Assembly: GCA_031266025.1 (NCBI GenBank)
Contig: JAISBV010000148.1
Span: forward strand, 1-44,878
DNA length: 44,878 nt
From: Eubacteriales Family XIII. Incertae Sedis bacterium
GTDB taxonomy: Bacteria > Bacillota > Clostridia > Peptostreptococcales > Anaerovoracaceae
Reading direction: 5' to 3'
Made by a program: the position numbers and the translations under genes. Below the pieces are notes generated by a model. That model was not told the DNA's origin, ran no database searches, and was given only the letters and a program-made list of their open reading frames with translations. How positions within the stretch are numbered: the first letter of the stretch is position 1; each line of letters opens with the position of its first letter. Shown one piece after another: positions 7,934 to 16,227 of this stretch.

Positions 7934-9524
7934 CTATGCCGGCCTTTCTCATGGCGAGCTTGGGAAAACGCTGCATTATGTTCCTGTCCTCGCGGTACTC
8001 GTCCACATTGTATGCTGTGAGACGGTAGCCAAGTTCCTCTATCATAAGTCTCAGATCGCCGCGTATGGCGCGAACGTCGTCCGTGAGCAGACTTGGGCAT
8101 TTTATGTCAAGGTCTATGAACCGGTCGCGCGCAAGCATGTCAACTTCGAAATTTCCGAATTTGTCCGACTGTATGATGAAGAATATATTGCGCGCGTCGC
8201 CGGCGTCCTTTTTTCGCTCCTCGCAATCCTTGTCCACGTAAACTTCCGCGTATACGTCGTTCCCTTGGTATTTTGTCGGAAACAGAAAATGCAACAGCGC
8301 CAATACGGGGCTGTCGTTTTCTATCAGCTGCACGAGCATGTTTTGGGCCGCCGTATTGGCCTTGGACGAGACGCTCATCTCCATGGCGTGCCGCAGAACG
8401 TCGGCTATATCCTTTGCGGCTTTGCCGTCCAAAGCTTTGCCGGTCTCTTTCGCGCCGTCTTCTTCGAGCGCGCCGGCCAAGTATGCTTTGAGCTGCTCCG
8501 GCGACAGGAGTCCGCGTTTGCCTTCCTCGGGGGCCGCCGCGCTCCGGGCTGATTCCGCCGCCTGCGCGGTCGCGCTTTTTCCGGGCTCTGCGGCGCCGCC
8601 CCTGTTCGCGGCCGCGCGCGCTTCGGCGTCCTTTGCGTCGCGCAGATGGGCAAAGAGCATACGCCGCATATCCGCCACATCGTCGTCCGTCAGTCTGCCG
8701 AAGGACTTGAGCTCATCCCCAAGCTTCGCCATAGCGTTTTCGAGCAGCTTGATATCCGACTTGTCGAAGCGCACAACCTGATGTATGATCTCCATAAGGT
8801 TGGATTGCAGCTTCTCTCCGTTCAGGAACCGGTATTTGGTCGCCATGCTCTGGAGCAGCGGCAAAAGCTCGGATTTGATGAGGACGCCGAGCTCCTTTTG
8901 CAAGTCGGGCGTTCGTTCGGGCTTGTTCATGAGCGTTTCGAGGCGGTTCAGCGTATCCGTGACACGGGCCGCGTCTTCTTCCCGCAAGTATGACGCGAAA
9001 CGCGTGCTTTGAAGCAGGAGGGACTTAAGCGCGTTATCCCTGTTCACTTGGCTGTCGAACGCGCGGAGCAGGTTCACTATGGCCTCGCGCAGCTTGGGGA
9101 AGCCTTCGGCCTTCGCCAGCACGCGGAGCGCTTCGAAGAGCTCGCCGCGGAATACCGTCGCGTCTTTGTCACTGTTAACAAGAGCATCCATGAGGTCTTT
9201 CGCGTCGACGAAGAGCCCCTCTATGTCGCCGATCTTCGCGGCAAGCGCCGGGTTGTCGAAGAAGCGCAAAAACATGATAAGCTTTTTCAACCCGTCCGTC
9301 TGTGCGGTGAGATCGGCCTTGAGGGGCGCGAAAAACTCCTTACTCAGATTTCTGAGCAGGGCTTCGCGCGGATCCTCATCCTGCCGGCGTTCGAGCACCT
9401 TGTATTTGGGCGCATCTTCCAAATTGTTGATATCGAAGACGGCGTCCCCGGGCATCTGCCGCTGCAGGTTGTCAACCCTGTTCGTCGCGGGAATGGCAGA
9501 TGTAATTTTTAAGATATCGACCAC
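7920..9524 (-). CDS. FliK-like flagellar hook-length control protein (YlqG-like)
   Basis: 534-residue protein with a mostly helical N-terminal half, an Ala/Glu-rich low-complexity linker (about residues 300-345) and a compact C-terminal domain (about 420-534). In the C-terminal domain NIFFIIQSDKFGNFEVDML followed by a helix ending IEELGYRLTAYNV resembles the Flg_hook domain of FliK, whose usual form is an LGxVxV strand followed by an Lxx-L-GY/H helix. In Bacillus an equivalent long protein precedes the stand-alone FlhB-like protein, as here. The start is GTG at 9524, four bases past the regulator stop, with AAAGGCGG upstream. The N-terminal half is not recognisable, so the assignment rests on the C-terminus and the neighbour. 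Confidence 0.65.
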   Translation of the reverse strand: MVDILKITSAIPATNRVDNLQRQMPGDAVFDINNLEDAPKYKVLERRQDEDPREALLRNLSKEFFAPLKADLTAQTDGLKKLIMFLRFFDNPALAAKIGDIEGLFVDAKDLMDALVNSDKDATVFRGELFEALRVLAKAEGFPKLREAIVNLLRAFDSQVNRDNALKSLLLQSTRFASYLREEDAARVTDTLNRLETLMNKPERTPDLQKELGVLIKSELLPLLQSMATKYRFLNGEKLQSNLMEIIHQVVRFDKSDIKLLENAMAKLGDELKSFGRLTDDDVADMRRMLFAHLRDAKDAEARAAANRGGAAEPGKSATAQAAESARSAAAPEEGKRGLLSPEQLKAYLAGALEEDGAKETGKALDGKAAKDIADVLRHAMEMSVSSKANTAAQNMLVQLIENDSPVLALLHFLFPTKYQGNDVYAEVYVDKDCEERKKDAGDARNIFFIIQSDKFGNFEVDMLARDRFIDLDIKCPSLLTDDVRAIRGDLRLMIEELGYRLTAYNVDEYREDRNIMQRFPKLAMRKAGIDVRI

Positions 9525-9528
9525 AAAA

Positions 9529-9900
9529 TTACCGCCTTTTCAGAGCTTCAAGTACCGTTATGGCAACGAGAACATCGCTGCTTCTCGAATCCACGGTCAC
9601 GTCTATAAGCTGTTTGACCTCGGGCCTTTTGCCTATATACTCGATGAGTTTTTTGTTCTCCTCATTCAGCATTGCCGTTTCCGTGCTCAGATTTTCCGAA
9701 AGGAGTTCGGCCAATGTGATTCCGAGCACATTGCATATCTCATTCAGCCTTTCGAGGTCTATCGAATTTTTTCCTATTTCCCAAGCGGAAACCGAGCTGT
9801 GTGTGACCTCAAGGGCGTCGGCCAACTCCTTTTGCGTCATCTTCCGCATTTTTCGATAGATTTTGATGTTGTTTCGCGCTATGTTGTTTACAGCATCCAT
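9529..9900 (-). CDS. XRE-family helix-turn-helix regulator
   Basis: The N-terminal Cro/C1-type HTH spans about residues 10-65 (KMTQKELADALEVTHSSVSAWEIGKNSI is the helix-turn-helix core), followed by a short helical C-terminal part of unknown role. ATG at 9900 is chosen over 9942 because GAAAGGA lies just upstream and the domain fits; this gives 123 residues. It heads the minus-strand operon with the FliK-like, FlhB-like and rodA genes, and has its own promoter at 10022-10050 divergent from the cheA promoter. It may regulate this operon or cheA (inference from position). A GC-rich self-complementary sequence (9916-9935) lies in its leader close to the ribosome site. Confidence 0.88.
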   Translation of the reverse strand: MDAVNNIARNNIKIYRKMRKMTQKELADALEVTHSSVSAWEIGKNSIDLERLNEICNVLGITLAELLSENLSTETAMLNEENKKLIEYIGKRPEVKQLIDVTVDSRSSDVLVAITVLEALKRR

Positions 9901-10021
9901 ACAATTCGTCCTTTCGCGCGCCGCAGGCGCGCCTGTTGTCAATCAAATAAAGTCACTCCGCTCAATGTCGGCTCTCCGCTCGGACGCGGATGGCAATCAT
10001 GTTTTGTTTGGCGCTAATAGC

Positions 10022-10050
10022 ATTATATATTCTGTTTATCGCAAAATCAA
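10022..10050 (-). promoter_or_regulatory. Sigma-A-type promoter for the XRE regulator operon
   Basis: On the minus strand, TTGATT (10045-10050) and TATAAT (10022-10027) are separated by 17 bases. Predicted transcription would start near 10015, giving a leader of about 115 bases before the ATG at 9900. It is back to back with the cheA promoter. Confidence 0.65.
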
Positions 10051-10079
10051 GACCGGTTTAAGATTCGCTGCTGATTCAC

Positions 10080-10108
10080 TTGCAATTGCTTTGTATATTG
10101 CGTATAAT
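10080..10108 (+). promoter_or_regulatory. Sigma-A-type promoter for cheA
   Basis: TTGCAA (10080-10085) and TATAAT (10103-10108) with a 17-base spacer. The start would be near 10115, leaving a leader of about 143 bases. This leader contains the perfect palindrome TTGTCCGGACAA and a later GC-rich segment (CGGCGGCCGGACAGCCG); I recognise no riboswitch class. The 357-base gap 9901-10257 is thus explained by two divergent promoters plus leaders. Confidence 0.7.
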
Positions 10109-10257
10109 ATTAATCAGCTAAAACCCGTTACAGTAATTATTGTCCGGACAACCGAACACTGCGCATCTTGACGGCTGTTTTTCGTCTAGCCAATATATCG
10201 CAGAGTTTAATTGTCGGAGCAGTATCGGCGGCCGGACAGCCGCGTCGGAGGCAATGT

Positions 10258-12411
10258 ATGAGCGATTACGATACAAATGATTCCATGTTGGAATTGTATC
10301 TGTTTGAATCCACCACACTTTTGGAACAGTTGGATGAAATATTGCTGCAATCGGAGCATGACAAAATTCTTTCACAGGACAATATAAACGAAATATTTCG
10401 CACGATGCATACGATAAAGGGCTCTTCGGCCATGATGTCATTCAATATTATAGCCGAGGTGTCTCACAAGCTTGAGGATTTGTTTTTTATCGTCAGGGAT
10501 CGCGGCGGCGTTGACGAGGATTATTTTGAGGTGCTGTTTGACCTCGTGCTGCGCGTATCCGATTTCCTCAAGACCGAAGTCGACAAGATACAGCAGGGTA
10601 TCGAGCTTTCCGACGAGAAACCGCCCTTGGTCGATGAGATTTTGAATCTGATCGCGGCGATGAAAGGCGGGCCCGGCGCCGCGGCGCCCGCAGGCAAGCC
10701 CGAAGGGAAGTCTGCGCCGACGGCCGAAAGCGCGCCGGCGCACGACGTGTCCGCAGAGCTCCTTGACGGCGAGAGCATGTTCAGGCTGCACGTCTACTTC
10801 ACGGAAGACTGCCAAATGGAGAACATTCGCGCGTTCATGCTCGTCAGCAAGCTGCAGACTCTGGGTGAGGTTCTCAGTATAATACCGGACGATCTCGAAG
10901 GGAATCCGGACGTGGCCGATATCATCAAGGAACGCGGATTTTTCTGCAAGTTTGTAACCATGCTGTCGCGCGACGAGGTGGAGGCAAACGCAAAATCAAC
11001 GCTTTCGGTGGATACCGTGGCCTTCGTCGACAAGATGCCGGGCGAGGATTCGGGCGCGGGCGCGGCCGCGCCGGAACCCGCAGAGCCGCCCGCAGCAGAG
11101 CAGTCCGCAGCCGCCATACATACCGAGCCCGCCGCCGTGCAGGCCGAACCCGCGCCGGCGCCGCAAAGCGCGCCGCCCGCCGCGCCAAAGCCGGCCGATA
11201 AGCCCGCAGAAGGGGATCAGAACGCGCACAAGCCCACAAAGCAGAACCTTATCAACGTCGATTTGAACAAGCTTGACGTACTTATGAATTTAGTGGGAGA
11301 GCTCGTTATTACGGAGTCCATGGTTTCGGGCAGCCCGGATCTGACCGGGCTTGAGCTTGAAAACTTCAATAAGGCGGCGCGCCAGCTGCGAAAGCTTACG
11401 GACGAGATACAGGACACGGTCATGTCCGTGCGTATGATGCCCGTGGCGACGACGTTCCAGAAAATGCGCCGTATCGTCCGAGACATGAGCAAACAGCTTG
11501 ACAAGGACGTCGAGCTCACGCTCGAAGGCGAAACCACCGAGGTGGACAAGACTATTATAGACGCCATAGGCGACCCTCTTATGCATCTCGTCAGGAACGC
11601 TATGGATCACGCCATAGAATCAAAAGCCGACCGCGCCAAGACGCCCAAGCCCACGGTTGGAAGTATCAAGCTCTCCGCGCAGAATGTCGGCGGCGATATA
11701 CTGATAGCCGTAAGTGACGACGGCAAGGGGCTTGACGCGGAATACATACTTGGGAAAGCGCGTGACCGCGGTCTGCTCATAAAGTCCGAAAGCGAGTACA
11801 CGGAAAAAGAGATATTCAACCTCCTCATGCTCCCGGGCTTCTCCACGAAGGAGCAGGTCACGGAGTTTTCGGGCAGGGGCGTCGGCATGGACGTCGTGAA
11901 GAAGAACATCGAGAAGATAGGCGGAACTGTTACTATAGAGAGCGTCAAAGGCCAAGGCACGACCATTTACTTCAAGATACCGCTTACGCTCGCCATCATA
12001 GCGAGCATGGAGATAGAGGCGGGCGGCAATACCTACGCCATTCCGATAGCGAATATCCGAGAATCGTTCAAGGCCACTGAATCACAGCTCCTTTCGGATC
12101 CCGACGGCAACGAAATGATCATGATACGCGGCGCGGCCTATCCCATTATACGTCTGCACAGGATATTCAGCGTCGACGGCTGCATAGAGAGCGTGGTGGA
12201 CGGGATACTGCTGCTTGTGGATTCGGGCGACAGGTTGGCCTGCATCCTCGCCGACAGTCTTCTTGGCAAGCATCAGGTCGTCGTGAAGCCGCTTCCGAAT
12301 TATCTGGCTTGGTACGACGTCAAATCATCGGGCATAGCCGGCTGTACTATACTCGGCGACGGCAGTATAAGCTTAATACTGGATATACAGCGCATACTCA
12401 CGCAATATTGA
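10258..12411 (+). CDS. cheA: Chemotaxis histidine kinase CheA
   Basis: Cytoplasmic kinase that passes phosphate from receptor arrays to CheY/CheB. With the start at ATG 10258 (GGAGG six bases upstream) the protein has 717 residues; the ORF track starts 30 codons too early. Domains in order: P1 HPt with phospho-acceptor His51 in MHTIKGSSAMM; a P2-like response-regulator-binding domain (about 165-255); an Ala/Pro-rich linker (about 265-325); P3 dimerisation helices starting at LINVDLNKLD; P4 ATPase with MHLVRNAMDHAIE (N box), SDDGKGLD (G1) and SGRGVGMDVV (G2); and a CheW-like P5 at the C-terminus. All catalytic motifs are present. No cheW, cheY or cheB lies in the window, so the chemotaxis genes are dispersed. 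Confidence 0.96.
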   Translation: MSDYDTNDSMLELYLFESTTLLEQLDEILLQSEHDKILSQDNINEIFRTMHTIKGSSAMMSFNIIAEVSHKLEDLFFIVRDRGGVDEDYFEVLFDLVLRVSDFLKTEVDKIQQGIELSDEKPPLVDEILNLIAAMKGGPGAAAPAGKPEGKSAPTAESAPAHDVSAELLDGESMFRLHVYFTEDCQMENIRAFMLVSKLQTLGEVLSIIPDDLEGNPDVADIIKERGFFCKFVTMLSRDEVEANAKSTLSVDTVAFVDKMPGEDSGAGAAAPEPAEPPAAEQSAAAIHTEPAAVQAEPAPAPQSAPPAAPKPADKPAEGDQNAHKPTKQNLINVDLNKLDVLMNLVGELVITESMVSGSPDLTGLELENFNKAARQLRKLTDEIQDTVMSVRMMPVATTFQKMRRIVRDMSKQLDKDVELTLEGETTEVDKTIIDAIGDPLMHLVRNAMDHAIESKADRAKTPKPTVGSIKLSAQNVGGDILIAVSDDGKGLDAEYILGKARDRGLLIKSESEYTEKEIFNLLMLPGFSTKEQVTEFSGRGVGMDVVKKNIEKIGGTVTIESVKGQGTTIYFKIPLTLAIIASMEIEAGGNTYAIPIANIRESFKATESQLLSDPDGNEMIMIRGAAYPIIRLHRIFSVDGCIESVVDGILLLVDSGDRLACILADSLLGKHQVVVKPLPNYLAWYDVKSSGIAGCTILGDGSISLILDIQRILTQY

Positions 12412-12424
12412 TAACGGAAGGCCC

Positions 12425-12497
12425 GGGCGGGTTTGAAACCCGCCCCTACAAAAGGTCGCATACGGCAGTAGGTTCGGCGGTTTGAAACCCAAGAAAG
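12425..12497. repeat. Palindromic GC-rich intergenic repeat (REP-like)
   Basis: Between cheA and cheR, GGGCGGGTTTGAAACCCGCCC (12425-12445, arms of ten bases around one central G) is followed by a second partial copy of the same core at about 12476-12490 (GGCGGTTTGAAACCC). A relative on the other strand lies at 37459-37477. It can form a strong hairpin but has no T-run, so it is a dispersed repeat more than a typical terminator. It may still reduce read-through from cheA into cheR. Confidence 0.65.
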
Positions 12498-12513
12498 GCA
12501 ATGCCCGGTATTT

Positions 12514-13320
12514 ATGCTGAAAATAAAAGACAACGAATTCAATGACCTTGTAGCGTTCATACACGACAATTACGGTGTGGATTTGCATAAAAAACGCGCT
12601 CTGATCGAAGGCCGTCTCGGCAACTATATACCGAGTCTCGGTTACGACAACTTCGGCGATTATTTCGCGTTCGCGAAGAACGACAAGACAGGCGAGGAAA
12701 TGGTAACGCTGCTGAACAGGCTTACCACGAATTATACGTATTTTATGCGTGAGCGCGAACATTTTGATTTTTACAGAACCGGCATATTGCCTTGGATAGA
12801 CAAGGAGCTTGGCACGAAAGATTTACGCGTGTGGTGCGCCGGCTGCTCCACGGGGCAGGAACCCTATACGCTCGCGCTTCTGACCCTCGAGTATCTGGGC
12901 GCGAACGCCGCGGGATGGGATCACACCATTCTGGCTTCCGATATATCAGACAGGGCGCTCGCCGCCGCGAAGAAGGGGTTGTACCCCAAAAGCGATTTCA
13001 AAGAGATGCCCGGCGAATGGGTCAGAAAATATTTTGTTTCTTACGACGAAAATCAATACTCGGTCAACGACAAGCTGAAAAAAAGTCTCGCGTTCAGGCG
13101 TTTCAATCTTTTGGATAATTTTTCGTTCAAAAAACCGTTTCAGACTATTTTCTGCCGCAACGTGATGATTTATTTCGACGTTCCGACAAAAAATACGCTT
13201 ATAAACAAATATTATGACTGGCTCGTTCCGGGCGGTTATCTCCTGATCGGTCACAGCGAGTCGCTTTCGGGCTGCACGCACAAATTCCGATACGTCATGC
13301 CGTCCGTGTACAGGAAGTAG
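12514..13320 (+). CDS. cheR: Chemotaxis protein methyltransferase CheR
   Basis: Methylates glutamates of chemoreceptors using S-adenosylmethionine, for adaptation. It has 268 residues: an N-terminal helical domain (about 1-75) containing the substrate-contact segment RLTTNYTYFMRE, and a Rossmann-type domain with the SAM motif VWCAGCSTGQEPYTLA, then FDIS-like ILASDISDRAL and IFCRNVMIYFD. The start ATG is at 12514; GAAAGGCAATG lies upstream. It follows cheA after a 102-base gap that holds the palindromic repeat. The MCP at 39077 lacks a CheR-docking pentapeptide at its C-terminus, so CheR must reach that receptor directly. Confidence 0.96.
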   Translation: MLKIKDNEFNDLVAFIHDNYGVDLHKKRALIEGRLGNYIPSLGYDNFGDYFAFAKNDKTGEEMVTLLNRLTTNYTYFMREREHFDFYRTGILPWIDKELGTKDLRVWCAGCSTGQEPYTLALLTLEYLGANAAGWDHTILASDISDRALAAAKKGLYPKSDFKEMPGEWVRKYFVSYDENQYSVNDKLKKSLAFRRFNLLDNFSFKKPFQTIFCRNVMIYFDVPTKNTLINKYYDWLVPGGYLLIGHSESLSGCTHKFRYVMPSVYRK

Positions 13321-13340
13321 GCGGCTCCTTCATCGTTCAC

Positions 13341-13369
13341 AACAAGGGCGGGTGAATCCCGCCCTTGTT
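13341..13369 (+). terminator. Strong hairpin after cheR
   Basis: Perfect 12-base arms AACAAGGGCGGG (13341-13352) and CCCGCCCTTGTT (13358-13369) around a 5-base loop, 20 bases after the cheR stop. The following sequence is only mildly T-rich. A second, weaker hairpin (GCCG...CGGC) ending in seven T residues lies at about 13385-13416 and could complete termination. The core resembles the palindromic repeat family seen at 12425. Confidence 0.65.
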
Positions 13370-13431
13370 ATCGTTATTCCGCGTGCCGAACAGGCCCGGA
13401 ACGGCGATTTTTTTAATTTTCGCGCGAACGC

Positions 13432-13458
13432 TCAAGTTTTATCGTTTTTCGCCGATAC
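13432..13458 (+). promoter_or_regulatory. Sigma-28 (FliA/SigD)-type flagellar promoter for fliD
   Basis: TCAA (13432-13435), a 15-base spacer and GCCGATAC (13451-13458) match the known flagellar late-gene consensus TAAA-N15-GCCGATAA at 10 of 12 positions. It lies about 70 bases before the fliD start, with an AGGAGG ribosome site following. Its position in front of the fliD-fliS operon is just where a late flagellar promoter is expected. Confidence 0.75.
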
Positions 13459-13525
13459 TATAGATGATATGTATAGGAATTTATATCCTAATTGAGTCAG
13501 GGAGGACAGAGGAGGATAATTTATT

Positions 13526-15778
13526 ATGGCTACTGTAGGATCCGTAACGGGTTTATTGACAAAGACCGGTATAGGGGGACTCTCCTCCGGCATGGATATT
13601 GACGCCCTCATCCAAAAGATGACGTCTGTCAGCAGGGAAAGAATAACAAAGCAGGAGCAAAGCCTGCAGATATTGGAGTGGAAGCAGACGGCGTACCGAT
13701 CCGTCACGACGGCGCTGAACGAGTTTCGCAACAAGTATTTCACCAGTCTTTCGGCGACGAACTTCAAAGGCTCGACCATGTACAACACAATACGCGCCAC
13801 GCTGCCGAAGGACACGACGGCCTTTACGGCGACGGCGCAGTCGGGCGCGGCGGCCGGCAAGGCGTACGTAAATAAGATCGAACAGCTTGCGACGAGCCAG
13901 TCGGTGACGAATGTAAACGCTGTGACAAAGAAACTTGAGGCGGAGTTCACGACTTCCGCCACCGGTTTGAACGGTTTTATCGGCAAGGATTTTATGCTTA
14001 CCTTGGACGGCGTTTCACGAACTATCGCTATGGACAGCGCTTTCGAGGAAGATTTGAAGCGTATAGCCATGGCTGATCCCGGAAATTCATATTACAATGC
14101 AAGTCCGAGCGCAACAGATATTGCAACATTTAATTTGAATGTTGTAGCAGATACCGCCAAGCAGGCCGAATATATGCAAAAAGCGCTTCAAAACCGCGTA
14201 ACGTCGCTGTTTGACAACGCCGGAACGGCCCCGGCCGATTACAGTATCAAAATCAGCGTAAACTCAACGGACAACGGCGTTATATTTGAGACGCGGCCCG
14301 ACTCAAAGCTGACGTTTGGCTACGCGACACAGCCGGCGGCCGTACCCGAAAAGATCGACGGCGTACCGCTGACGAAGGCTCAGTACGACGCCCTCGTCAA
14401 GGCCGCGCACAACGCCACGGGACTCGGCGCTCTCGGCTTTAAGGCCGGACAGTCCAACAAGATCAATATTTTTTCCGATTCTATAGCCGACCTTCAGGGA
14501 AAGATCAACGGCAGCTTTATGGAGGCCGGGCTCGACGAACTTGGCAACCAATTCGTATATAAAGACGCAGACGGCAAGGTTCATGAACTGACAAACAGCA
14601 ATTTCAACTTCATAATCAACGACGTCAGATTCTCCATTGATCCGGATGAATCCGTATCGAGCCTTATGAGCAAGATCAACGCGAGCACCGCCGGCGTTAC
14701 GCTCAGCTATTCGGAGGTGACGGACAAGTTCACGCTTACGTCCAAGACGCAAGGCGCGGGCCAGAATATCGTTATGGGCGATACGAACCGCAACCTGCTC
14801 GCGGCGCTTGGCTTGCAAAACAGCAGCTTTGAGGTTGGGGTCAAGTTTAAAGACACCGGCGTCGTCAGCACAGTCACCCAAAGCAACAGCAACGCCGACG
14901 ACGTAAAGGCGGGGAAGAACGCCGTAGCCTATATAGACGGGCAGCGGATAGAGCGCACGAGCAACGAGTTCACAGTGAACGGCGTCGCCTACGCGCTCAA
15001 GGAGCTCTACAACGAGAGTGCGACTATTGATCCCTTAAATCCCGCGGACGCGACCAAGGGCGCGGCCGTAACGCTCGCGCCCGACACGACCGATCTTATG
15101 GAGAACATCAAGAGCTTCGTGAATGACTACAACGCGCTCGTCGATCTGCTCTACGGCCTGACGAACGAGGAGAAGTTCAGCGACTACGCGCCTTTGACGG
15201 AGACGCAGAAGGCCGCCATGTCCGAATCCGAGGTAAAGGCTTGGGAGGCGAAGGCCAAGTCGGGTCTTCTGCGGGCCGACAGCACGGTCAGTAAGATACT
15301 TTCGTCCATGCGCGAGGCGTTTTTGACCGCTTCGGACGGCTTCACCCTGTTCAGCATGGGTATCACATACGGTGGTCTCGGCGAGAACGGCAAGCTGAAG
15401 ATAACGGACGAGGCGCAGATGAAGGCGGCCCTCGAGGCGCGGCCCGACCAAGTGCGAGACTTCTTCACGAACGCGAGCAAAGGCGTGGCCGTAAAGGTCG
15501 ACAAGATCATAGACGACGCCGTGCGCACGACGGGCGGCAGCGGACACAGAGGCTCGCTCATAGAGATGGCCGGTTGGCCGTCCACGCTGTCGGAGAAGGA
15601 AAATAGCATCTATACGCAGCTTCTGAATCAAAGCAAACGCATTGATTCGCTCAAGGATCTGCTTGAAAAAGAGGAAAGCAGACTCTGGAAGCAGTTCTCG
15701 GCCATGGAGACGGCCCTTTCCAAACTGAACGAGCAGAGCAGTATATTGACGCAGTATATGGGTACAGGAAAAAGTTAA
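13526..15778 (+). CDS. fliD: Flagellar filament cap protein FliD
   Basis: Forms the cap at the filament tip and guides flagellin folding. The N-terminus has the family signature GIGGLSSGMDIDALIQKM, followed by coiled-coil-forming D0/D1 segments; the C-terminal 100 residues again form helices that pair with the N-terminus (LLNQSKRIDSLKDLLEKEE). At 750 residues it is much longer than the roughly 500 of Bacillus FliD; the extra length lies in the central surface-exposed region (about residues 130-480). AGGAGG lies 10 bases before the ATG. The stop shares a base with an upstream ATG of the fliS frame, so the genes are adjacent and probably coupled. Confidence 0.95.
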   Translation: MATVGSVTGLLTKTGIGGLSSGMDIDALIQKMTSVSRERITKQEQSLQILEWKQTAYRSVTTALNEFRNKYFTSLSATNFKGSTMYNTIRATLPKDTTAFTATAQSGAAAGKAYVNKIEQLATSQSVTNVNAVTKKLEAEFTTSATGLNGFIGKDFMLTLDGVSRTIAMDSAFEEDLKRIAMADPGNSYYNASPSATDIATFNLNVVADTAKQAEYMQKALQNRVTSLFDNAGTAPADYSIKISVNSTDNGVIFETRPDSKLTFGYATQPAAVPEKIDGVPLTKAQYDALVKAAHNATGLGALGFKAGQSNKINIFSDSIADLQGKINGSFMEAGLDELGNQFVYKDADGKVHELTNSNFNFIINDVRFSIDPDESVSSLMSKINASTAGVTLSYSEVTDKFTLTSKTQGAGQNIVMGDTNRNLLAALGLQNSSFEVGVKFKDTGVVSTVTQSNSNADDVKAGKNAVAYIDGQRIERTSNEFTVNGVAYALKELYNESATIDPLNPADATKGAAVTLAPDTTDLMENIKSFVNDYNALVDLLYGLTNEEKFSDYAPLTETQKAAMSESEVKAWEAKAKSGLLRADSTVSKILSSMREAFLTASDGFTLFSMGITYGGLGENGKLKITDEAQMKAALEARPDQVRDFFTNASKGVAVKVDKIIDDAVRTTGGSGHRGSLIEMAGWPSTLSEKENSIYTQLLNQSKRIDSLKDLLEKEESRLWKQFSAMETALSKLNEQSSILTQYMGTGKS

Positions 15779-15837
15779 TGACGGATAAGACCCCCGGCAC
15801 AAAAGACGCGATTCCTAAAAAAATGGAGGTAATAAAG

Positions 15838-16227
15838 TTGACGCTTCCCGCAAACAACCCCTACGCGCAGTACAAAGCGCGATCCTTGGAAACCATGACG
15901 AACGGCGAGATCATAGTCAGGCTCTTCGAGGAAGCTTCAAAGCAGATCAGCACGGCTATATTTCTTACGAGTCAAGGCGAGGACGTTAAGGCGTTCAACT
16001 GCATATCCAAGGCGCAGAAGGTTGTTTCCACGCTTTCACTGTCGCTCGATATGAGTTACGGCATCTCGCTGCAGCTGAGCGATCTGTACACCTTTATACA
16101 CGGGGAGCTCGGCAAGGCTGTCGCCGCGAAAGACGCGGCCTCCATGAAATCCATGCTCGGCATGGTGGACGAGCTGAAAGTCACGTTCCGCCAAGCGGAG
16201 AGAATGGCGCGCGCGGGAAAATTCTGA
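15838..16227 (+). CDS. fliS: Flagellin chaperone FliS
   Basis: Cytoplasmic export chaperone that binds the flagellin C-terminus. The four-helix protein shows the family features NNPYAQYKARSLETM at the N-terminus and SKAQKVVSTLSLSLDM in the middle. TTG at 15838 is preferred because GGAGGT sits eight bases before it and the resulting 129-residue protein begins like other FliS proteins. The ORF-track ATG at 15778 would add 20 atypical residues, although it overlaps the fliD stop as TAATG and remains possible. It overlaps the next gene as TGATG. Confidence 0.9.
   Translation: MTLPANNPYAQYKARSLETMTNGEIIVRLFEEASKQISTAIFLTSQGEDVKAFNCISKAQKVVSTLSLSLDMSYGISLQLSDLYTFIHGELGKAVAAKDAASMKSMLGMVDELKVTFRQAERMARAGKF

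Noticed and set aside
7427-9524. Large plus-strand ORFs opposite the FliK-like and FlhB-like genes (for example 9079-10017 and 8338-8781)
   Set aside because: They are low-complexity Ser/Ala/Arg-rich shadows; the minus-strand frames have start signals, overlaps and recognisable domains.
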